Below are positions 28,983 through 38,815 of a stretch of DNA of 64,000 nucleotides, in pieces. Made by a program: the position numbers and the translations under genes. The notes beneath the pieces were generated by a model. It had not been told where the DNA came from and did no database searches. It was given only the letters and a program-made list of their open reading frames with translations. The stretch spans positions 1 through 64,000 of the forward strand of contig JAMPKV010000013.1 in NCBI GenBank assembly GCA_039962225.1, read 5' to 3'. How positions within the stretch are numbered: position 1 is the first letter of the stretch; every line of letters begins with the position of its first letter. This DNA comes from Microcoleus sp. AS-A8 (GTDB lineage: Bacteria; Cyanobacteriota; Cyanobacteriia; Cyanobacteriales; Coleofasciculaceae).

Positions 28983-30272
28983 TTAAATAGGTTCAACGAG
29001 TCTTTTATATTCGGGATAGGTGGCACTTTCTTCGGGGTGAATCCGCCTTACACGCTTCATAGACAGAGCCACCGCGACCAATAAAGCCCAAAAGAGGGAG
29101 TTATGCTCAACTATTGTGTTCTCACTGTGGTTGTACATAAAAAAGAAGGTGACGTAAAAGATTGGCCATAGTTCTACAGTCGTTTTACCAGTTCTTAACC
29201 AAGCGATTGCTCGAAAATAGGTTACAGCAATAGTCAAGAGAAAAAGGAACAGCCCTATCAGACCTAAATCAAGCGTTATATTGACAAAACCGTTATGAGC
29301 ATGAGGTGGCTTATACCCTTCTGCTTTCCAAATAATCTCAGCCCCTCCTCCTGTTTGCCAGAAGCCCTGATATCCATAACCTAGCGCAGGGCGTTCTGAA
29401 ATCAATTCAATTGCCAATTCCCAAAGATCGGTACGACCGCTAAGGGTTGGATCTCGTCCCATACCGAGCAGTATGTTTTCCCAGTTACCTGTAACCAAGA
29501 CCGCAAGACTTCCTGCTACCAAAATCAGGGTAATGATTAGAGGAATTACTTTTGTGTCTCTCCACCGCAAAGCCTTGTAGAGGGGCAGAAGAAGTACTAT
29601 CAATAAAAAGAGCAGTAAAGCCGTTTTGGAGCCTGTCAAGAGAATAAGAAGAACACAAAGACCGAAGCCACCCAATAACCAGTAACGATGTCTGCGACTG
29701 TCTAAAGCAAGCAGTAAGAAAACGATTGCTCCAAGCACCACAATGCGGGCTAGGACATTTTTCTGCACAAATGGTCCCCGCCAAGCTCCTGCATTCGCCC
29801 CAGCTTCTACAGCAGCACCGTGAAACGCGAAGGTAAACAGTAGAGAAAATACAGCGATAATGCCCAAAGCCCATCCCAACATCTGTAGCTGCTGCTTCAA
29901 GGTGAAACGTGACGCCATGTACAGCCCAAAGTAGACTGTTTGCAATGTAGTGATGCCCTTGGCTAGTGACCAAGAGGAGAAATCAGACCAGAGGAATGAC
30001 AGCATGGCAGTTCCCGTTAAGAGCCAAACGAGTGGGTCTCTTAAAGCCGTACGAATGGAACCCTGCCATCGAGCAAGAAGTAGGAGTAATGTAACTACAT
30101 AAATTCCATGCTGGAACAGTGACATCACAGGATCTAAAGGATTAGATGCGCCAGTAGCATCAGCTTTGGGATCTGGGTCACTGAATAAGCTTTGGCAGCG
30201 CAAAACTCCTGATAAAAAGAGCAGGGCAAAAATTGTAAATCTCTTTTCCAGAAAATTTAACAGTGGGTTCAT
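28983..30272 (-). CDS. O-antigen ligase/polymerase-like (Wzy/WaaL) membrane protein
   Basis: A polytopic protein of 429 aa with about ten to twelve hydrophobic helices and a large periplasmic loop, carrying the Wzy_C/O-antigen ligase signature GRTDLWELAIELISERPALGYGYQGFW and HAHNGFVNITLDLGLIGL, where the His is usually functionally important. In a Wzx/Wzy pathway it would polymerise the repeat units. The start codon overlaps the stop of the upstream GT2 gene in an ATGA arrangement (30269-30272), suggesting translational coupling. Ligase versus polymerase cannot be decided from the sequence; polymerase is favoured by the nearby flippase and tyrosine kinase. Confidence 0.85.
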   Translation of the reverse strand: MNPLLNFLEKRFTIFALLFLSGVLRCQSLFSDPDPKADATGASNPLDPVMSLFQHGIYVVTLLLLLARWQGSIRTALRDPLVWLLTGTAMLSFLWSDFSSWSLAKGITTLQTVYFGLYMASRFTLKQQLQMLGWALGIIAVFSLLFTFAFHGAAVEAGANAGAWRGPFVQKNVLARIVVLGAIVFLLLALDSRRHRYWLLGGFGLCVLLILLTGSKTALLLFLLIVLLLPLYKALRWRDTKVIPLIITLILVAGSLAVLVTGNWENILLGMGRDPTLSGRTDLWELAIELISERPALGYGYQGFWQTGGGAEIIWKAEGYKPPHAHNGFVNITLDLGLIGLFLFLLTIAVTYFRAIAWLRTGKTTVELWPIFYVTFFFMYNHSENTIVEHNSLFWALLVAVALSMKRVRRIHPEESATYPEYKRLVEPI

Positions 30273-31177
30273 GGCTTTAGGCGGTAGTAGGAAGCCCTCC
30301 CATAAATCTCAAAGATTTCTAATGGGGTTGCTGATGATAGATAGCTTTTGACAAGCTTCTGGTCTTCGGCGTCAATACCTCCACTGCACCAATAAAGGTT
30401 AATTCCTGTTGCAAAGAGATTATTTGTAAATTTAGATAATATTGGAAAATTAACCTTCATCCAGTACGCTGTAAGGACGTGTATTTTAGCTCTGAGTTTT
30501 TGCTTATCACTTCTGAAGGTATAGGCATTGTTATCATGTATTCTCTGGAAAGCTAAGTCTTTCAATGCTATAAAACCTGGACTCACCCCGAAAGCAATGT
30601 ATTTAATGTAATCATCGCTAGTGATTCTAATAACTTCTGGCATGGGAAGAATTTGATTTAATAGCGAACGATTAAAGCACATGCCCGAAGTTGCAAAATT
30701 GAATTGAGGAATTTTATTTTTTAATTTTCCTCGCTTCATATAAGTACTTAAATCGTATTTTCCAGATGTTCCTTTATAGGGGATTTGAGATATTTTTTGA
30801 GGGCTTGAATTAATAAATTCTATAGAATGAAAACACCATCCAATGTCTGAATGCTCGGCAAAAGCTTTAACAACTTCTGCCACTTTTTCAGGTTTCCAAA
30901 TATCATCGGAGTCTAAAAAACAGATAATTTCTCCCCGACTAGCTGCAAATCCTGCATTGAAAGCCGAAGCCTGACCACCGTTTTGCTTTAGGATTGGTAT
31001 AACTCGCTCTCCGTAACTTTTGATAATTTCTTGGGAATTATCAGTGGAGCCGTCATCAACTACAATAACCTCAACATTAGAGTAAGTCTGGTTCAAAGCA
31101 CTATCAATGGCTTCAGGAAGAAAACGACCGTAGTTGTAATTGTTTATCAGAATGCTAACTAAAGGGTTATTAGGCAA
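30269..31177 (-). CDS. family 2 glycosyltransferase
   Basis: A 302-aa GT-A transferase. PLVSILINNYNYGRFLPEAIDSAL and VIVVDDGSTDNSQEIIKSYG form the nucleotide-binding half; GEIICFLDSDDIWKPEKV contains the DxD. No membrane segment is seen, so it probably acts at the cytoplasmic face. Its stop codon overlaps the start of the ligase/polymerase gene by four bases. Sugar specificity is unknown. Confidence 0.88.
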   Translation of the reverse strand: MPNNPLVSILINNYNYGRFLPEAIDSALNQTYSNVEVIVVDDGSTDNSQEIIKSYGERVIPILKQNGGQASAFNAGFAASRGEIICFLDSDDIWKPEKVAEVVKAFAEHSDIGWCFHSIEFINSSPQKISQIPYKGTSGKYDLSTYMKRGKLKNKIPQFNFATSGMCFNRSLLNQILPMPEVIRITSDDYIKYIAFGVSPGFIALKDLAFQRIHDNNAYTFRSDKQKLRAKIHVLTAYWMKVNFPILSKFTNNLFATGINLYWCSGGIDAEDQKLVKSYLSSATPLEIFEIYGRASYYRLKP

Positions 31178-31312
31178 AATTCGCTACCTCAACTTTTTGA
31201 GTTTGTCAGTTAACTTCTTGGTAGATGGCTACTCTGTTTTACTGTATTTTCTCAGGTATAAACTTTAGAGTTGCTTGAAAATTGATGAATTGGTAAACTT
31301 TACTGAATTACC

Positions 31313-32647
31313 TTAAGCTTTACCTTTCATCATCATAGTAATTCCATTTAATCCTATAGCTTTAGTCATTACCCAAGCAAACTTACGCGCTGGTGGATAG
31401 AGAAAACACATCACGTAATCCGCACATCCATAGGAAATAACTGTTGCGATCGCAGCACCTATTCCCTGATATCTAGGTATTAGCAATATATTAAGTACAA
31501 TATTCATTGCAGCACCAAGAGTACTAGCAGCTACAGCAAATCCAGTTAACTCCTCTGTCGCTATCCAAATGTTTTTGACATAACCCAAAAAAACAAATAG
31601 TGATGACCATATATGGATTGACAATATTCCTCCGGCAGGAGCATACTCTTGACCAAAAATTAAGACTACTAGAGGGGTTGAAAAAAAAGTCATAGGGATA
31701 GCTATTGAATAGACTAGCAATTCTAGAAAATTACAAACTTTTTGAATTTTTTCGTAGTAAAGTGTTTCGCTAACCTGCTTTGCGGCAATGATAGAAGGAG
31801 CTGCTGAGGATACAATTGCCGTTGCCATAAAAGGCCAAGTTTCGGATAACCGCACCGCTGCTGCATACACACCAACAGCCTTATTATCTGCTAATTGCCC
31901 TAACATGATTTGGTCAATGTATAAATAAACCATGATGGCTAAGTTAGAAAATATTAGCGGCCAGCTTACCTTCATCAGGTTTTTGGCACGCAACCACTTG
32001 CCACGCCAAGCCTGAATTTTTTGTCCACTCACTTGATAAGCAATCACTAAACCAATAACAGTTAAAGCACTTTCTATCGAATATGCCAAAGCAAAGCCTA
32101 TCAAGGGAGCTTTGCTTTGGATCAAGATAACCCTAACCAGCGTCATGATGATGAAAGCAGTGTTCCTTGCTGAAACTGCATATTTTGATTGAACCTGGGA
32201 TTGAAACCAATCATCTATAACGTTAAATTCTTGAAACAGTAGAGTTGCTGCAACAATGACTACTACAATGCGACTCAATTGATCATCAGGGCGTAGGAAA
32301 AAAATGATTCCAGTTACTAATAAGAAAGCTGCTATTCCACTCATCAACCGCAATAAAAAAGCAGTCCCTAGGATTTCATCCTTCCTAGAGGGTTCACTCA
32401 CAGAGTCACGCACCACAAAATGGTTTAAACCCAAATGAGCAATAGTGGCAAAAATTATGACAAAAGAAATCGCGTAGTTTAAAAGCCCAAACTCATCCAC
32501 TCCCAAATAACGAGCCATCCAGGCAAGGATAAAAAAACCTACAGCCATACGTAAGACTCGCTCAGCGATTAACCAACTAGCGTTGCTGAGAATTTTACGT
32601 AAATTAGGGCTGAAATTTTGAATGGTTAGACTGATTTTTTTTTGCAT
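31313..32647 (-). CDS. Wzx-type polysaccharide flippase
   Basis: A MOP-superfamily membrane protein with about twelve to fourteen helices that would flip lipid-linked repeat units. The start region NASWLIAERVLRMAVGFFILAWMARYLG is characteristic, with WPLIFSNLAIMVYLYIDQIMLGQ in the middle. The ATG at 32647 (MQKKISLTIQ) is preferred; a TTG nine codons upstream is also open. It completes a Wzx, Wzy and Wzc-like set on this strand. The spacer upstream contains a duplicated A8/T8 tract. Confidence 0.87.
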   Translation of the reverse strand: MQKKISLTIQNFSPNLRKILSNASWLIAERVLRMAVGFFILAWMARYLGVDEFGLLNYAISFVIIFATIAHLGLNHFVVRDSVSEPSRKDEILGTAFLLRLMSGIAAFLLVTGIIFFLRPDDQLSRIVVVIVAATLLFQEFNVIDDWFQSQVQSKYAVSARNTAFIIMTLVRVILIQSKAPLIGFALAYSIESALTVIGLVIAYQVSGQKIQAWRGKWLRAKNLMKVSWPLIFSNLAIMVYLYIDQIMLGQLADNKAVGVYAAAVRLSETWPFMATAIVSSAAPSIIAAKQVSETLYYEKIQKVCNFLELLVYSIAIPMTFFSTPLVVLIFGQEYAPAGGILSIHIWSSLFVFLGYVKNIWIATEELTGFAVAASTLGAAMNIVLNILLIPRYQGIGAAIATVISYGCADYVMCFLYPPARKFAWVMTKAIGLNGITMMMKGKA

Positions 32648-32678
32648 ACAATTAAATTTAAATCTCTTGCTCAATTGC

Positions 32679-32718
32679 CATTTTTTTTCTAAAATCCAGC
32701 CATCATTTTTTTTCTAAA
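32679..32718. repeat. duplicated 15-bp unit with T8 tract upstream of the flippase gene
   Basis: The sequence cattttttttctaaa occurs at 32679-32693 and again at 32704-32718. It looks like a slippage or small duplication event. It lies in the leader of the flippase gene. Confidence 0.65.
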
Positions 32719-32721
32719 GAA

Positions 32722-34932
32722 TTAAGATTTAAATAGAGAGCTTAACTGCTGCTTAGTATCTCCATCAGAATATGCCTTTGCATGATGGAAATAACTATCA
32801 GGTTCATTCTCAACGATGACACCGTTAATCACTAAACCTAGAACATTTTGACTAGATTGATCCAAGGCTTCTTTAGCCGCTTTGGCACTGGCACTGTCAG
32901 TAACTCCTGGTCGAGCCACTAACAAAATCCCATCACTCATTTTGGATAAAGTTAGAGCATCGGCTACAAGCAACAGAGGAGACGTATCGACAATCACCAA
33001 ATCATAAGTCTTGGAAAAATCCTCAATTAATGAGTTCATTCGCTTAGATCCAAGCAGAGCCAAAGAGTTAGGTGGAATGACTCCAGAAGGAAGGACATCC
33101 AGGTTAGGAATTACTTCTTTCACTGCTTTCTTTAAGTCAGCCTGACCAACAATGACTTCACTCAGTCCTACTTCATTAGTCAGCTCCCAAATATGATGTT
33201 GTTGTGGATGATGTAAATCAGCATCAATTAATAAAACTCGACTTCCCAGTTGAGCGAGTGCAACAGCCACATTGGTCGAGACTGTAGACTTACCTTCTTT
33301 CGGAACAGAACTTGTTACGACAATAACTTTCAATTGTCGGTCTGGGCTCAAAAATTTTAGATTTGCCTGAAGCATTCTGTAAGCTTCACTAATGATTGAA
33401 GTAGGTAGATTTCTAACCTGGCGTTCCGGTACAGCCTGTACGGTTTTTTGCCCACCAAGCTTAACTTTTTTCTTGGAAGCAGGAATCATACCTAGTAATG
33501 TATACCTAAATATATTTCGCAACTCTTTAGTCGTTTTGATAGATGGGTCAGTCAGTTCCACAATAAATGTAGTAACTACATAAAGTAGGCTACCCACTAC
33601 AATACCTGCTATTAAAATTACCTTTTTACTGCTAGAAGCCGCAGATTTTGGAGCTACAGCAGGGCTAACGATTTGAGCATTACCCACATTTTGATTTTCA
33701 GCCAGTTGTACTTGTCCGCGATTTTTCAGAAGAAGCTCGTAGTTCGATTGAGCAATATCTAATTTTCGTTGCAGCTCCCGCTGAGTTTGTTCAAGTTGAG
33801 GCAATAAATTTAGGCGTTCTTTGTAAGCGTATCTGCTACGAATGAGAGAGGATAACTGATTGATTAAAGCTTTGCGTTCTGCTTCCGAACTGACTAAGGA
33901 TTCAGTTAATGTTTCCTGAAGCTTTCCTCCTTGCTGCTTATCGCCTTTCTGAAGACTCTGATATGAAATTTGTGTCTGGTCACCAATAACTTGCTTTGTC
34001 CGTTCTTCTAAAATACTCTTAAGAGCCGCTTGCTTACTTTTCAAGCTAATAATAGTAGGATGTTCTTCCCAAAAGCGGGTGCGCTCAATAGCTAACTGAT
34101 CTTCTACCTGTTTTAGCTTCTCAAATACCTGTTGGACTGCAACAGATTGATTTAGGGAATTCCTGGCTAAGGCTTCCTCAGAAGTCATTCCCATTTTTTT
34201 CTGTAGCTCTGTAGCTCGCCCTGTGAATTTTTCAATCTCAGCTTGATTGGTTGCAATTTGCTTATCTAAAGTATCAATAGCTGCTACAGCCGCTTTAGTT
34301 TCCTCCTCAAGGTTGGCGATATTATTTCGTTGCTTAAAGATACGTAATTCTGCGTCAGCTTGATGAACAGTTGCTTCAACTTTTGGTAACTGGTCATTGA
34401 TAAATCTGCCAGCAGCAGCAGCCTCAGATCGGTTAGACAGAATGTTGGTTTTTATGTAGATCTCTATGAGCTTATTCACGACATTGACCGCCTCTTCGCG
34501 ATCAGTGCTTTCGTAGGTAATGCCCAATACATCTGTGCCTCGCACCGTTCCTACCTTAAGCTTTTTGAGAAAACTGTCATAAGTTAGTGGTTCTCCTTTG
34601 GCATTTTTTAGCTTCAAATCTGCGATAGTTTGATTTACAATTGGTGAAGATTTAAGTACCTCAGCCTCCGTGTCGAGAGGAGTATCTTTGCTATTTAAAG
34701 CATCGAGCTGGCCAATTTTTTCTCCGGTTTGTGTGACTAAAGCAGAAGTGGTATTTTGTTTTTTAAACCGAAGCTTGCCCGCTGCTTCATAAGTAGGTTT
34801 TTGTGACAAGGCTATAGAGGTAGCTACCGCGACAATCGTGCCCCATACAACCGCACCTTGTAGCCAATGCCGTTTAAGAATCAGCCAGTATTTTTGTAAG
34901 TCAATGTCTTCTGGATACTCTTTGTATTCCAT
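32722..34932 (-). CDS. polysaccharide co-polymerase with tyrosine kinase domain (Wzz/Wzc-like)
   Basis: A 736-aa BY-kinase that controls polysaccharide chain length. The N-terminal Wzz domain (DIDLQKYWLILKRHWLQG, helix to about residue 44) is followed by a long coiled-coil periplasmic region of about 400 residues and a second helix (VILIAGIVVGSLLYVVTTF). The C-terminal kinase has Walker A VTSSVPKEGKST (about 537-548), Walker A' VLLIDADLHH and Walker B VIVDTSPLLL. The final tail, SYFHHAKAYSDG, contains just two Tyr instead of the usual Tyr-rich cluster. It is the second gene of the minus-strand run, directly after a GT4 gene. Confidence 0.9.
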   Translation of the reverse strand: MEYKEYPEDIDLQKYWLILKRHWLQGAVVWGTIVAVATSIALSQKPTYEAAGKLRFKKQNTTSALVTQTGEKIGQLDALNSKDTPLDTEAEVLKSSPIVNQTIADLKLKNAKGEPLTYDSFLKKLKVGTVRGTDVLGITYESTDREEAVNVVNKLIEIYIKTNILSNRSEAAAAGRFINDQLPKVEATVHQADAELRIFKQRNNIANLEEETKAAVAAIDTLDKQIATNQAEIEKFTGRATELQKKMGMTSEEALARNSLNQSVAVQQVFEKLKQVEDQLAIERTRFWEEHPTIISLKSKQAALKSILEERTKQVIGDQTQISYQSLQKGDKQQGGKLQETLTESLVSSEAERKALINQLSSLIRSRYAYKERLNLLPQLEQTQRELQRKLDIAQSNYELLLKNRGQVQLAENQNVGNAQIVSPAVAPKSAASSSKKVILIAGIVVGSLLYVVTTFIVELTDPSIKTTKELRNIFRYTLLGMIPASKKKVKLGGQKTVQAVPERQVRNLPTSIISEAYRMLQANLKFLSPDRQLKVIVVTSSVPKEGKSTVSTNVAVALAQLGSRVLLIDADLHHPQQHHIWELTNEVGLSEVIVGQADLKKAVKEVIPNLDVLPSGVIPPNSLALLGSKRMNSLIEDFSKTYDLVIVDTSPLLLVADALTLSKMSDGILLVARPGVTDSASAKAAKEALDQSSQNVLGLVINGVIVENEPDSYFHHAKAYSDGDTKQQLSSLFKS

Positions 34933-35054
34933 GAAACCTCAAAAGGAGTAGCGGTTTAGTACTGTAAGTCAGCCAAAAGTTCGGTCATCAGTAGTTGGTT
35001 TAGGTAGACGCGGAGACGACTTCTCCAGAACCCCCGCGCCTTTATGCCTCTATC

Positions 35055-36206
35055 CTATTGGCACCGACTGTTTGTAACTACACCCGTCAACGTCGGTTCA
35101 AAATTCCTATTTTGATTAGTTCTTAATGATGAGCAATATAGCTCAGACAGAGAGCGACTGTAGATTCTTATATCAAGGGGAGCTACTCGCTGCTTAGCAG
35201 CACTTCCTAGCTCTAATCTTAAAGATTTATTTTCAATCAAAGATTGCAACGCTTTTGCTAACTGCTGCACATCTCCTGGGTTTACTAACAAGCCCGTTTC
35301 ATTGTGAGTAATTACCTCAGGAATCCCTCCCACTGGCGTAGTAATCACGGGTAATCCCCAACTCATTGCCTCAAGTAAGGCCATGGGTAGACCTTCATTA
35401 TAGGAAGGCAGCAGGAATACATCAGCTTTGGCTAACAGCTCACTACGCTTGGCCGGCTCTACCCAACCAGCAAAAGTAACATGCTCCTTTAAAGATAGCT
35501 TTTCAGCTAAGTGATTGGCTTGCTCCACTTGCCCAATTCCTGCCAGAATTAATTCTGATTGTTCTCTCTGTTCGGGTGTAATCTTGGCAAAAGCTTCAAG
35601 TAAATCAAAGACTCCCTTCCGTTTGCCAATCCGTCCAAGAAAGACAATATTAATCTTCTGCTGAGAGTTAGTACGATCAGGAACATTTTCAGGAATTTCC
35701 ACGGGATTAGGAAGCACCACGACCTGTTCTTCTGTCAAATCACAATTATTTATGTAGAACTCTTTCCAACTCTCTGACAAAGCGATCAGATAAGTACATT
35801 TTTGCAACATCCAATTCAGGATTTGCTTAATAGCTTGAGGTTGGCTGGCGTGAAATGTATGAAACTCACAGCCATGAGCGTGCATAATGACTGGCTTACG
35901 AAATGCCATACCTATGAGGGTTAAGATAGACAATCGCAACGTGCTCCCCCGTTCAGAGAAATGGATATGAAGGATATCAACTTGGCCTTTTAACAATTTT
36001 CCCAAAAAGATTATCAGCGCCCATGTAAACACTTTTAACCGATGTTTACTTGATTGTCTGCTTGGTTCCCCATCCCAAGTAGTAAGGTGTTGAATCTGAA
36101 GCTCAGCTGGAGAACTATCGAGAATAAGGCTTTCTACTGATCCCATTCCACCCTTCTCTTCTAAGCTAGGACCGAGCATCAGAACGTTTAGTTTTTTCAT
36201 GGTCAA
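35055..36206 (-). CDS. family 4 glycosyltransferase
   Basis: A 383-aa GT-B transferase. The N-terminal LNVLMLGPSLEEKGGMGSVESLILD is the glycine-rich acceptor-side start. The C-terminal domain has INIVFLGRIGKRKGVFDLLEAF, ILAGIGQVEQANHL and the acidic motif PSYNEGLPMALLEAMSWGLPVITTPVGGIPEVI. This is the first gene of the long minus-strand polysaccharide run; the operon promoter should lie in the 1.3-kb spacer upstream. An ATG two codons downstream is an alternative start. Confidence 0.88.
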   Translation of the reverse strand: MTMKKLNVLMLGPSLEEKGGMGSVESLILDSSPAELQIQHLTTWDGEPSRQSSKHRLKVFTWALIIFLGKLLKGQVDILHIHFSERGSTLRLSILTLIGMAFRKPVIMHAHGCEFHTFHASQPQAIKQILNWMLQKCTYLIALSESWKEFYINNCDLTEEQVVVLPNPVEIPENVPDRTNSQQKINIVFLGRIGKRKGVFDLLEAFAKITPEQREQSELILAGIGQVEQANHLAEKLSLKEHVTFAGWVEPAKRSELLAKADVFLLPSYNEGLPMALLEAMSWGLPVITTPVGGIPEVITHNETGLLVNPGDVQQLAKALQSLIENKSLRLELGSAAKQRVAPLDIRIYSRSLSELYCSSLRTNQNRNFEPTLTGVVTNSRCQ

Positions 36207-36843
36207 TAATGGCTAGTGCAATGAAATAGATGGCCAATGCAGCGAAAAGGACAGCAAGGGCAACATTGAAGGTGTTTATAGTCTCCAGAACCTTGCTTGA
36301 CCGACAACTTTGAGAAGCGACAGTGATTAAATTTTTAGCACTCCTGCCGGAGGAACAATTTCAGCAGCAAAATCGACATAATCTTAGAAGGCTCTCTAGA
36401 CAATAGTTTTACGAAATTTTTAGGTCTTTAAGAGTTAGTGGCTGTAGGAAGACTTGCTGGTCAGTTCTGACTTGTTCCATCATCGTGCCAAGCAAAATTA
36501 GACGAACAGTAGATTACAGGAGCCTGCTTAAACTGCCACTTGCAAACTTGATGAGTAGGGGGAACTAGAGTCTTATCTCTTCTGGGATATCCCAATTTTG
36601 TAAATATATCCTCTGAGGTAAGCGCGGAATGAAGTTTATAGGTTTGCTTAACTGTATCCTTGGAACTTTGAAATGCACCGATCTCTTTTGTTACTCTAGC
36701 CAGCTCAACAGAGCATTTCGGAAAGAGCTTCGATGAAGCACAGCCTTTGCACAGCTTACTTTCTCAACCTTTTCCAGGTTTTTGGCTACGAATGCTTCAC
36801 CTTGAAAAATAATCTCTAAGACATTCAGCCGTCAGTAGATTTT

Positions 36844-37182
36844 TTAGCCCCAGATGAAAAGTTTGGAGTACTCGCTAGCAGAACCGAAGTCTTCAGTTAG
36901 TAGATCGCAAATCCCTGGTACTGCACTTTCCTGAAATTCTAAGAGGACAGGCCAAAGGGAATACATTCTAGTATCTTTTTTTAGGTTTTGGCTTGTCTCT
37001 TGAGTATAAGCGTACTCAATGCTGGAAATCACACAGGACTCGATACACCCTTGAGTAACCTGTGGAGGTAAAAAAATACTGCTATCTATTCTAGAGCAAC
37101 TCTGAGTGGGTTTGACGATTTGAATGAGATAACAGTTAATTTGGGCTAGTGTTTTATCTTTGTCTTTAGTAGATTTGCACAT
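36844..37182 (-). CDS. uncertain small hypothetical protein
   Basis: A 112-aa frame with an ATG start, moderately Cys/Ser rich, with no recognisable motif, no signal peptide and no clear ribosome-binding site. It is the only sizeable frame in the spacer upstream of the polysaccharide operon. The amino-acid composition is plausible but not diagnostic, and it could be a chance frame. Confidence 0.22.
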   Translation of the reverse strand: MCKSTKDKDKTLAQINCYLIQIVKPTQSCSRIDSSIFLPPQVTQGCIESCVISSIEYAYTQETSQNLKKDTRMYSLWPVLLEFQESAVPGICDLLTEDFGSASEYSKLFIWG

Positions 37183-37446
37183 CCCACCATAAAAAATATC
37201 TTACGTAGGTAGGAGATTGCAATAAAGTTTACATGAAGATTTTGAGTTATTTTAGAGACTTCTTATAAGCTATCCTTAAAAAGCTTTATCAATAGCCATT
37301 AAAACAATTCTACCAGTGCAAAATTTAACTTAATCACTCCTCAGTAATGTTATGCACAGAGAATACCCTAATTGAGTACGCAACGCAGGCTAATGTATTC
37401 GCTTTTCTTTCAAGAGCTACCTATATAGCTGTCTAATAACCTGACT

Positions 37447-37500
37447 CTTTCAACTTAACTTGACAGTTTTTGCTTAAGTTGAAAGTTTATCAACTTAAGC
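37447..37500. promoter_or_regulatory. three-arm alternative hairpin (possible attenuator or operator)
   Basis: CTTTCAACTTAA (37447-37458) is an exact inverted repeat of TTAAGTTGAAAG (37474-37485). The same middle arm, read as GCTTAAGTTGA (37472-37482), is also an exact inverted repeat of TCAACTTAAGC (37490-37500). The two hairpins share the middle arm and exclude each other. The element lies 69 bp downstream of the hisC stop on the minus strand and upstream of the polysaccharide run. Confidence 0.55.
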
Positions 37501-37568
37501 TTAGGCTCTCGCATCTTTATACAACTCCCATTGCTGAGTTTGTTCTCTGAGTGGTAAAGGCCCGAAAG

Positions 37569-38654
37569 TCAGGACAGGCTAGGACTGACTGGTTTGGACA
37601 TCTCCGATGTCAGCACTTCACCCAGCACCTTGATAAGAGCTTCATTCTGCTGGGGTGTCCCAACCGTAATCCGTAACTTATCCGTTAGCTGGGGCTGATT
37701 GAAGTATCGAACTAATATCCCCTGTTCCTTAAGACTTTTGTAAAGGCACTCTGCATTACCCCCAGGGGACTGCGCTAGCAGAAAATTCGCTTGTGATGGC
37801 AAGACATGAAACCCCAATTTCTGGAGTTCATCTGCCATCTGGGCACGCGAAACCTTAATCATATTTGCATTGGTATTTTTGTGGTCTTGATCTGCGATCG
37901 CCGCTGCACCCACTGCACCAGCCACCGCATCCACGTTATAACTATCTTTGACTTTAATCAATCCCTCCAGCAGTGCCGGGTTAGCCACACCAAATCCCAA
38001 TCTCAATCCAGCTAATGAATACCCCTTCGAGAGTGTTCTCAAGATAATCACGTTGTCGTACTTCTTCACGACTTCTAGGGCGTCTGTTTCCGCAAAATCT
38101 ACATACGCCTCATCAATCACCAGCACACCCGATAAATGTGTCGCCAGTTTCTCCAACTCCTCCACGGATGCCACCGTACCCGATGGGCTATTGGGAGAGG
38201 CAACAAAGGTTACGGCACCTTGAGTTTCAATTAACGGTTCAACGGGTAGAGTGTAGTTCTCCTGATAGGGAACTTCCACAAATTCGGCTCCCTGGATCTG
38301 CGTCAGAGTGCGGTATAGGACATAAGTCGGCATGGGATAGACAACGCGTTGCCCTGGCTCCGAACAGGCACGGATAATCATGGTTAAGAGATCATCGCTA
38401 CCATTGCCCACCAAAATCCAGTCAGCAGGTACTCCCAACACCTGACTCGCCGCTGCACGGAAAGCACCCGCCATCGGATCGGGATAGCGGCGCAACAGTT
38501 CTCCATCAAGTTCCTGTAGCACCTTCAACGCCGCAGGTGATGGGGGATAGGGATTTTCATTCGTGTTTAACTTAATCACTTGGGTGCCTGGTAGCGGCTG
38601 CTCACCAGGCACATAACCAGACATGGCGTTGATATTGGGTCTAAAGAAAGTCAT
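37569..38654 (-). CDS. hisC: histidinol-phosphate aminotransferase
   Basis: A PLP-dependent class II aminotransferase of 361 aa. The N-terminal KLNTNENPYPPSPA motif is typical of HisC; LVGNGSDDLL, VASPNSPSGT, VLVIDEAYVDFAE and RTLSKGYSLAGLRLGFG follow, with Lys210 as the PLP Schiff-base residue. It converts imidazole-acetol phosphate to histidinol phosphate. No other histidine genes are adjacent, as is usual in cyanobacteria. A hisC paralogue with a different amino-acid substrate cannot be excluded. Confidence 0.93.
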   Translation of the reverse strand: MTFFRPNINAMSGYVPGEQPLPGTQVIKLNTNENPYPPSPAALKVLQELDGELLRRYPDPMAGAFRAAASQVLGVPADWILVGNGSDDLLTMIIRACSEPGQRVVYPMPTYVLYRTLTQIQGAEFVEVPYQENYTLPVEPLIETQGAVTFVASPNSPSGTVASVEELEKLATHLSGVLVIDEAYVDFAETDALEVVKKYDNVIILRTLSKGYSLAGLRLGFGVANPALLEGLIKVKDSYNVDAVAGAVGAAAIADQDHKNTNANMIKVSRAQMADELQKLGFHVLPSQANFLLAQSPGGNAECLYKSLKEQGILVRYFNQPQLTDKLRITVGTPQQNEALIKVLGEVLTSEMSKPVSPSLS

Positions 38655-38815
38655 GGAACGACAAATTCACTGAGCGGTGGTTACAAATTGGTAGCGGATA
38701 TTACATTTTTATTTAGATGTATGTCAACTCCATAATGGACTATTTTTGATCAAGTCACCACCCTTGCCGCCGTTTTGTTAAGATTAGTGAAGTCAAAGGA
38801 ACAACACTTGCATTA

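Larger units (their letters stand above)
36207..37568. other. long spacer upstream of the polysaccharide locus
   Basis: A 1.36-kb region holding no convincing conserved gene. It includes one low-confidence minus-strand frame (36844-37182) and a set of three complementary arms (37447-37500), both annotated separately. It separates the polysaccharide run from hisC and probably contains the operon's regulatory sequences. No strong -35/-10 pair was identified by eye. Confidence 0.5.
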
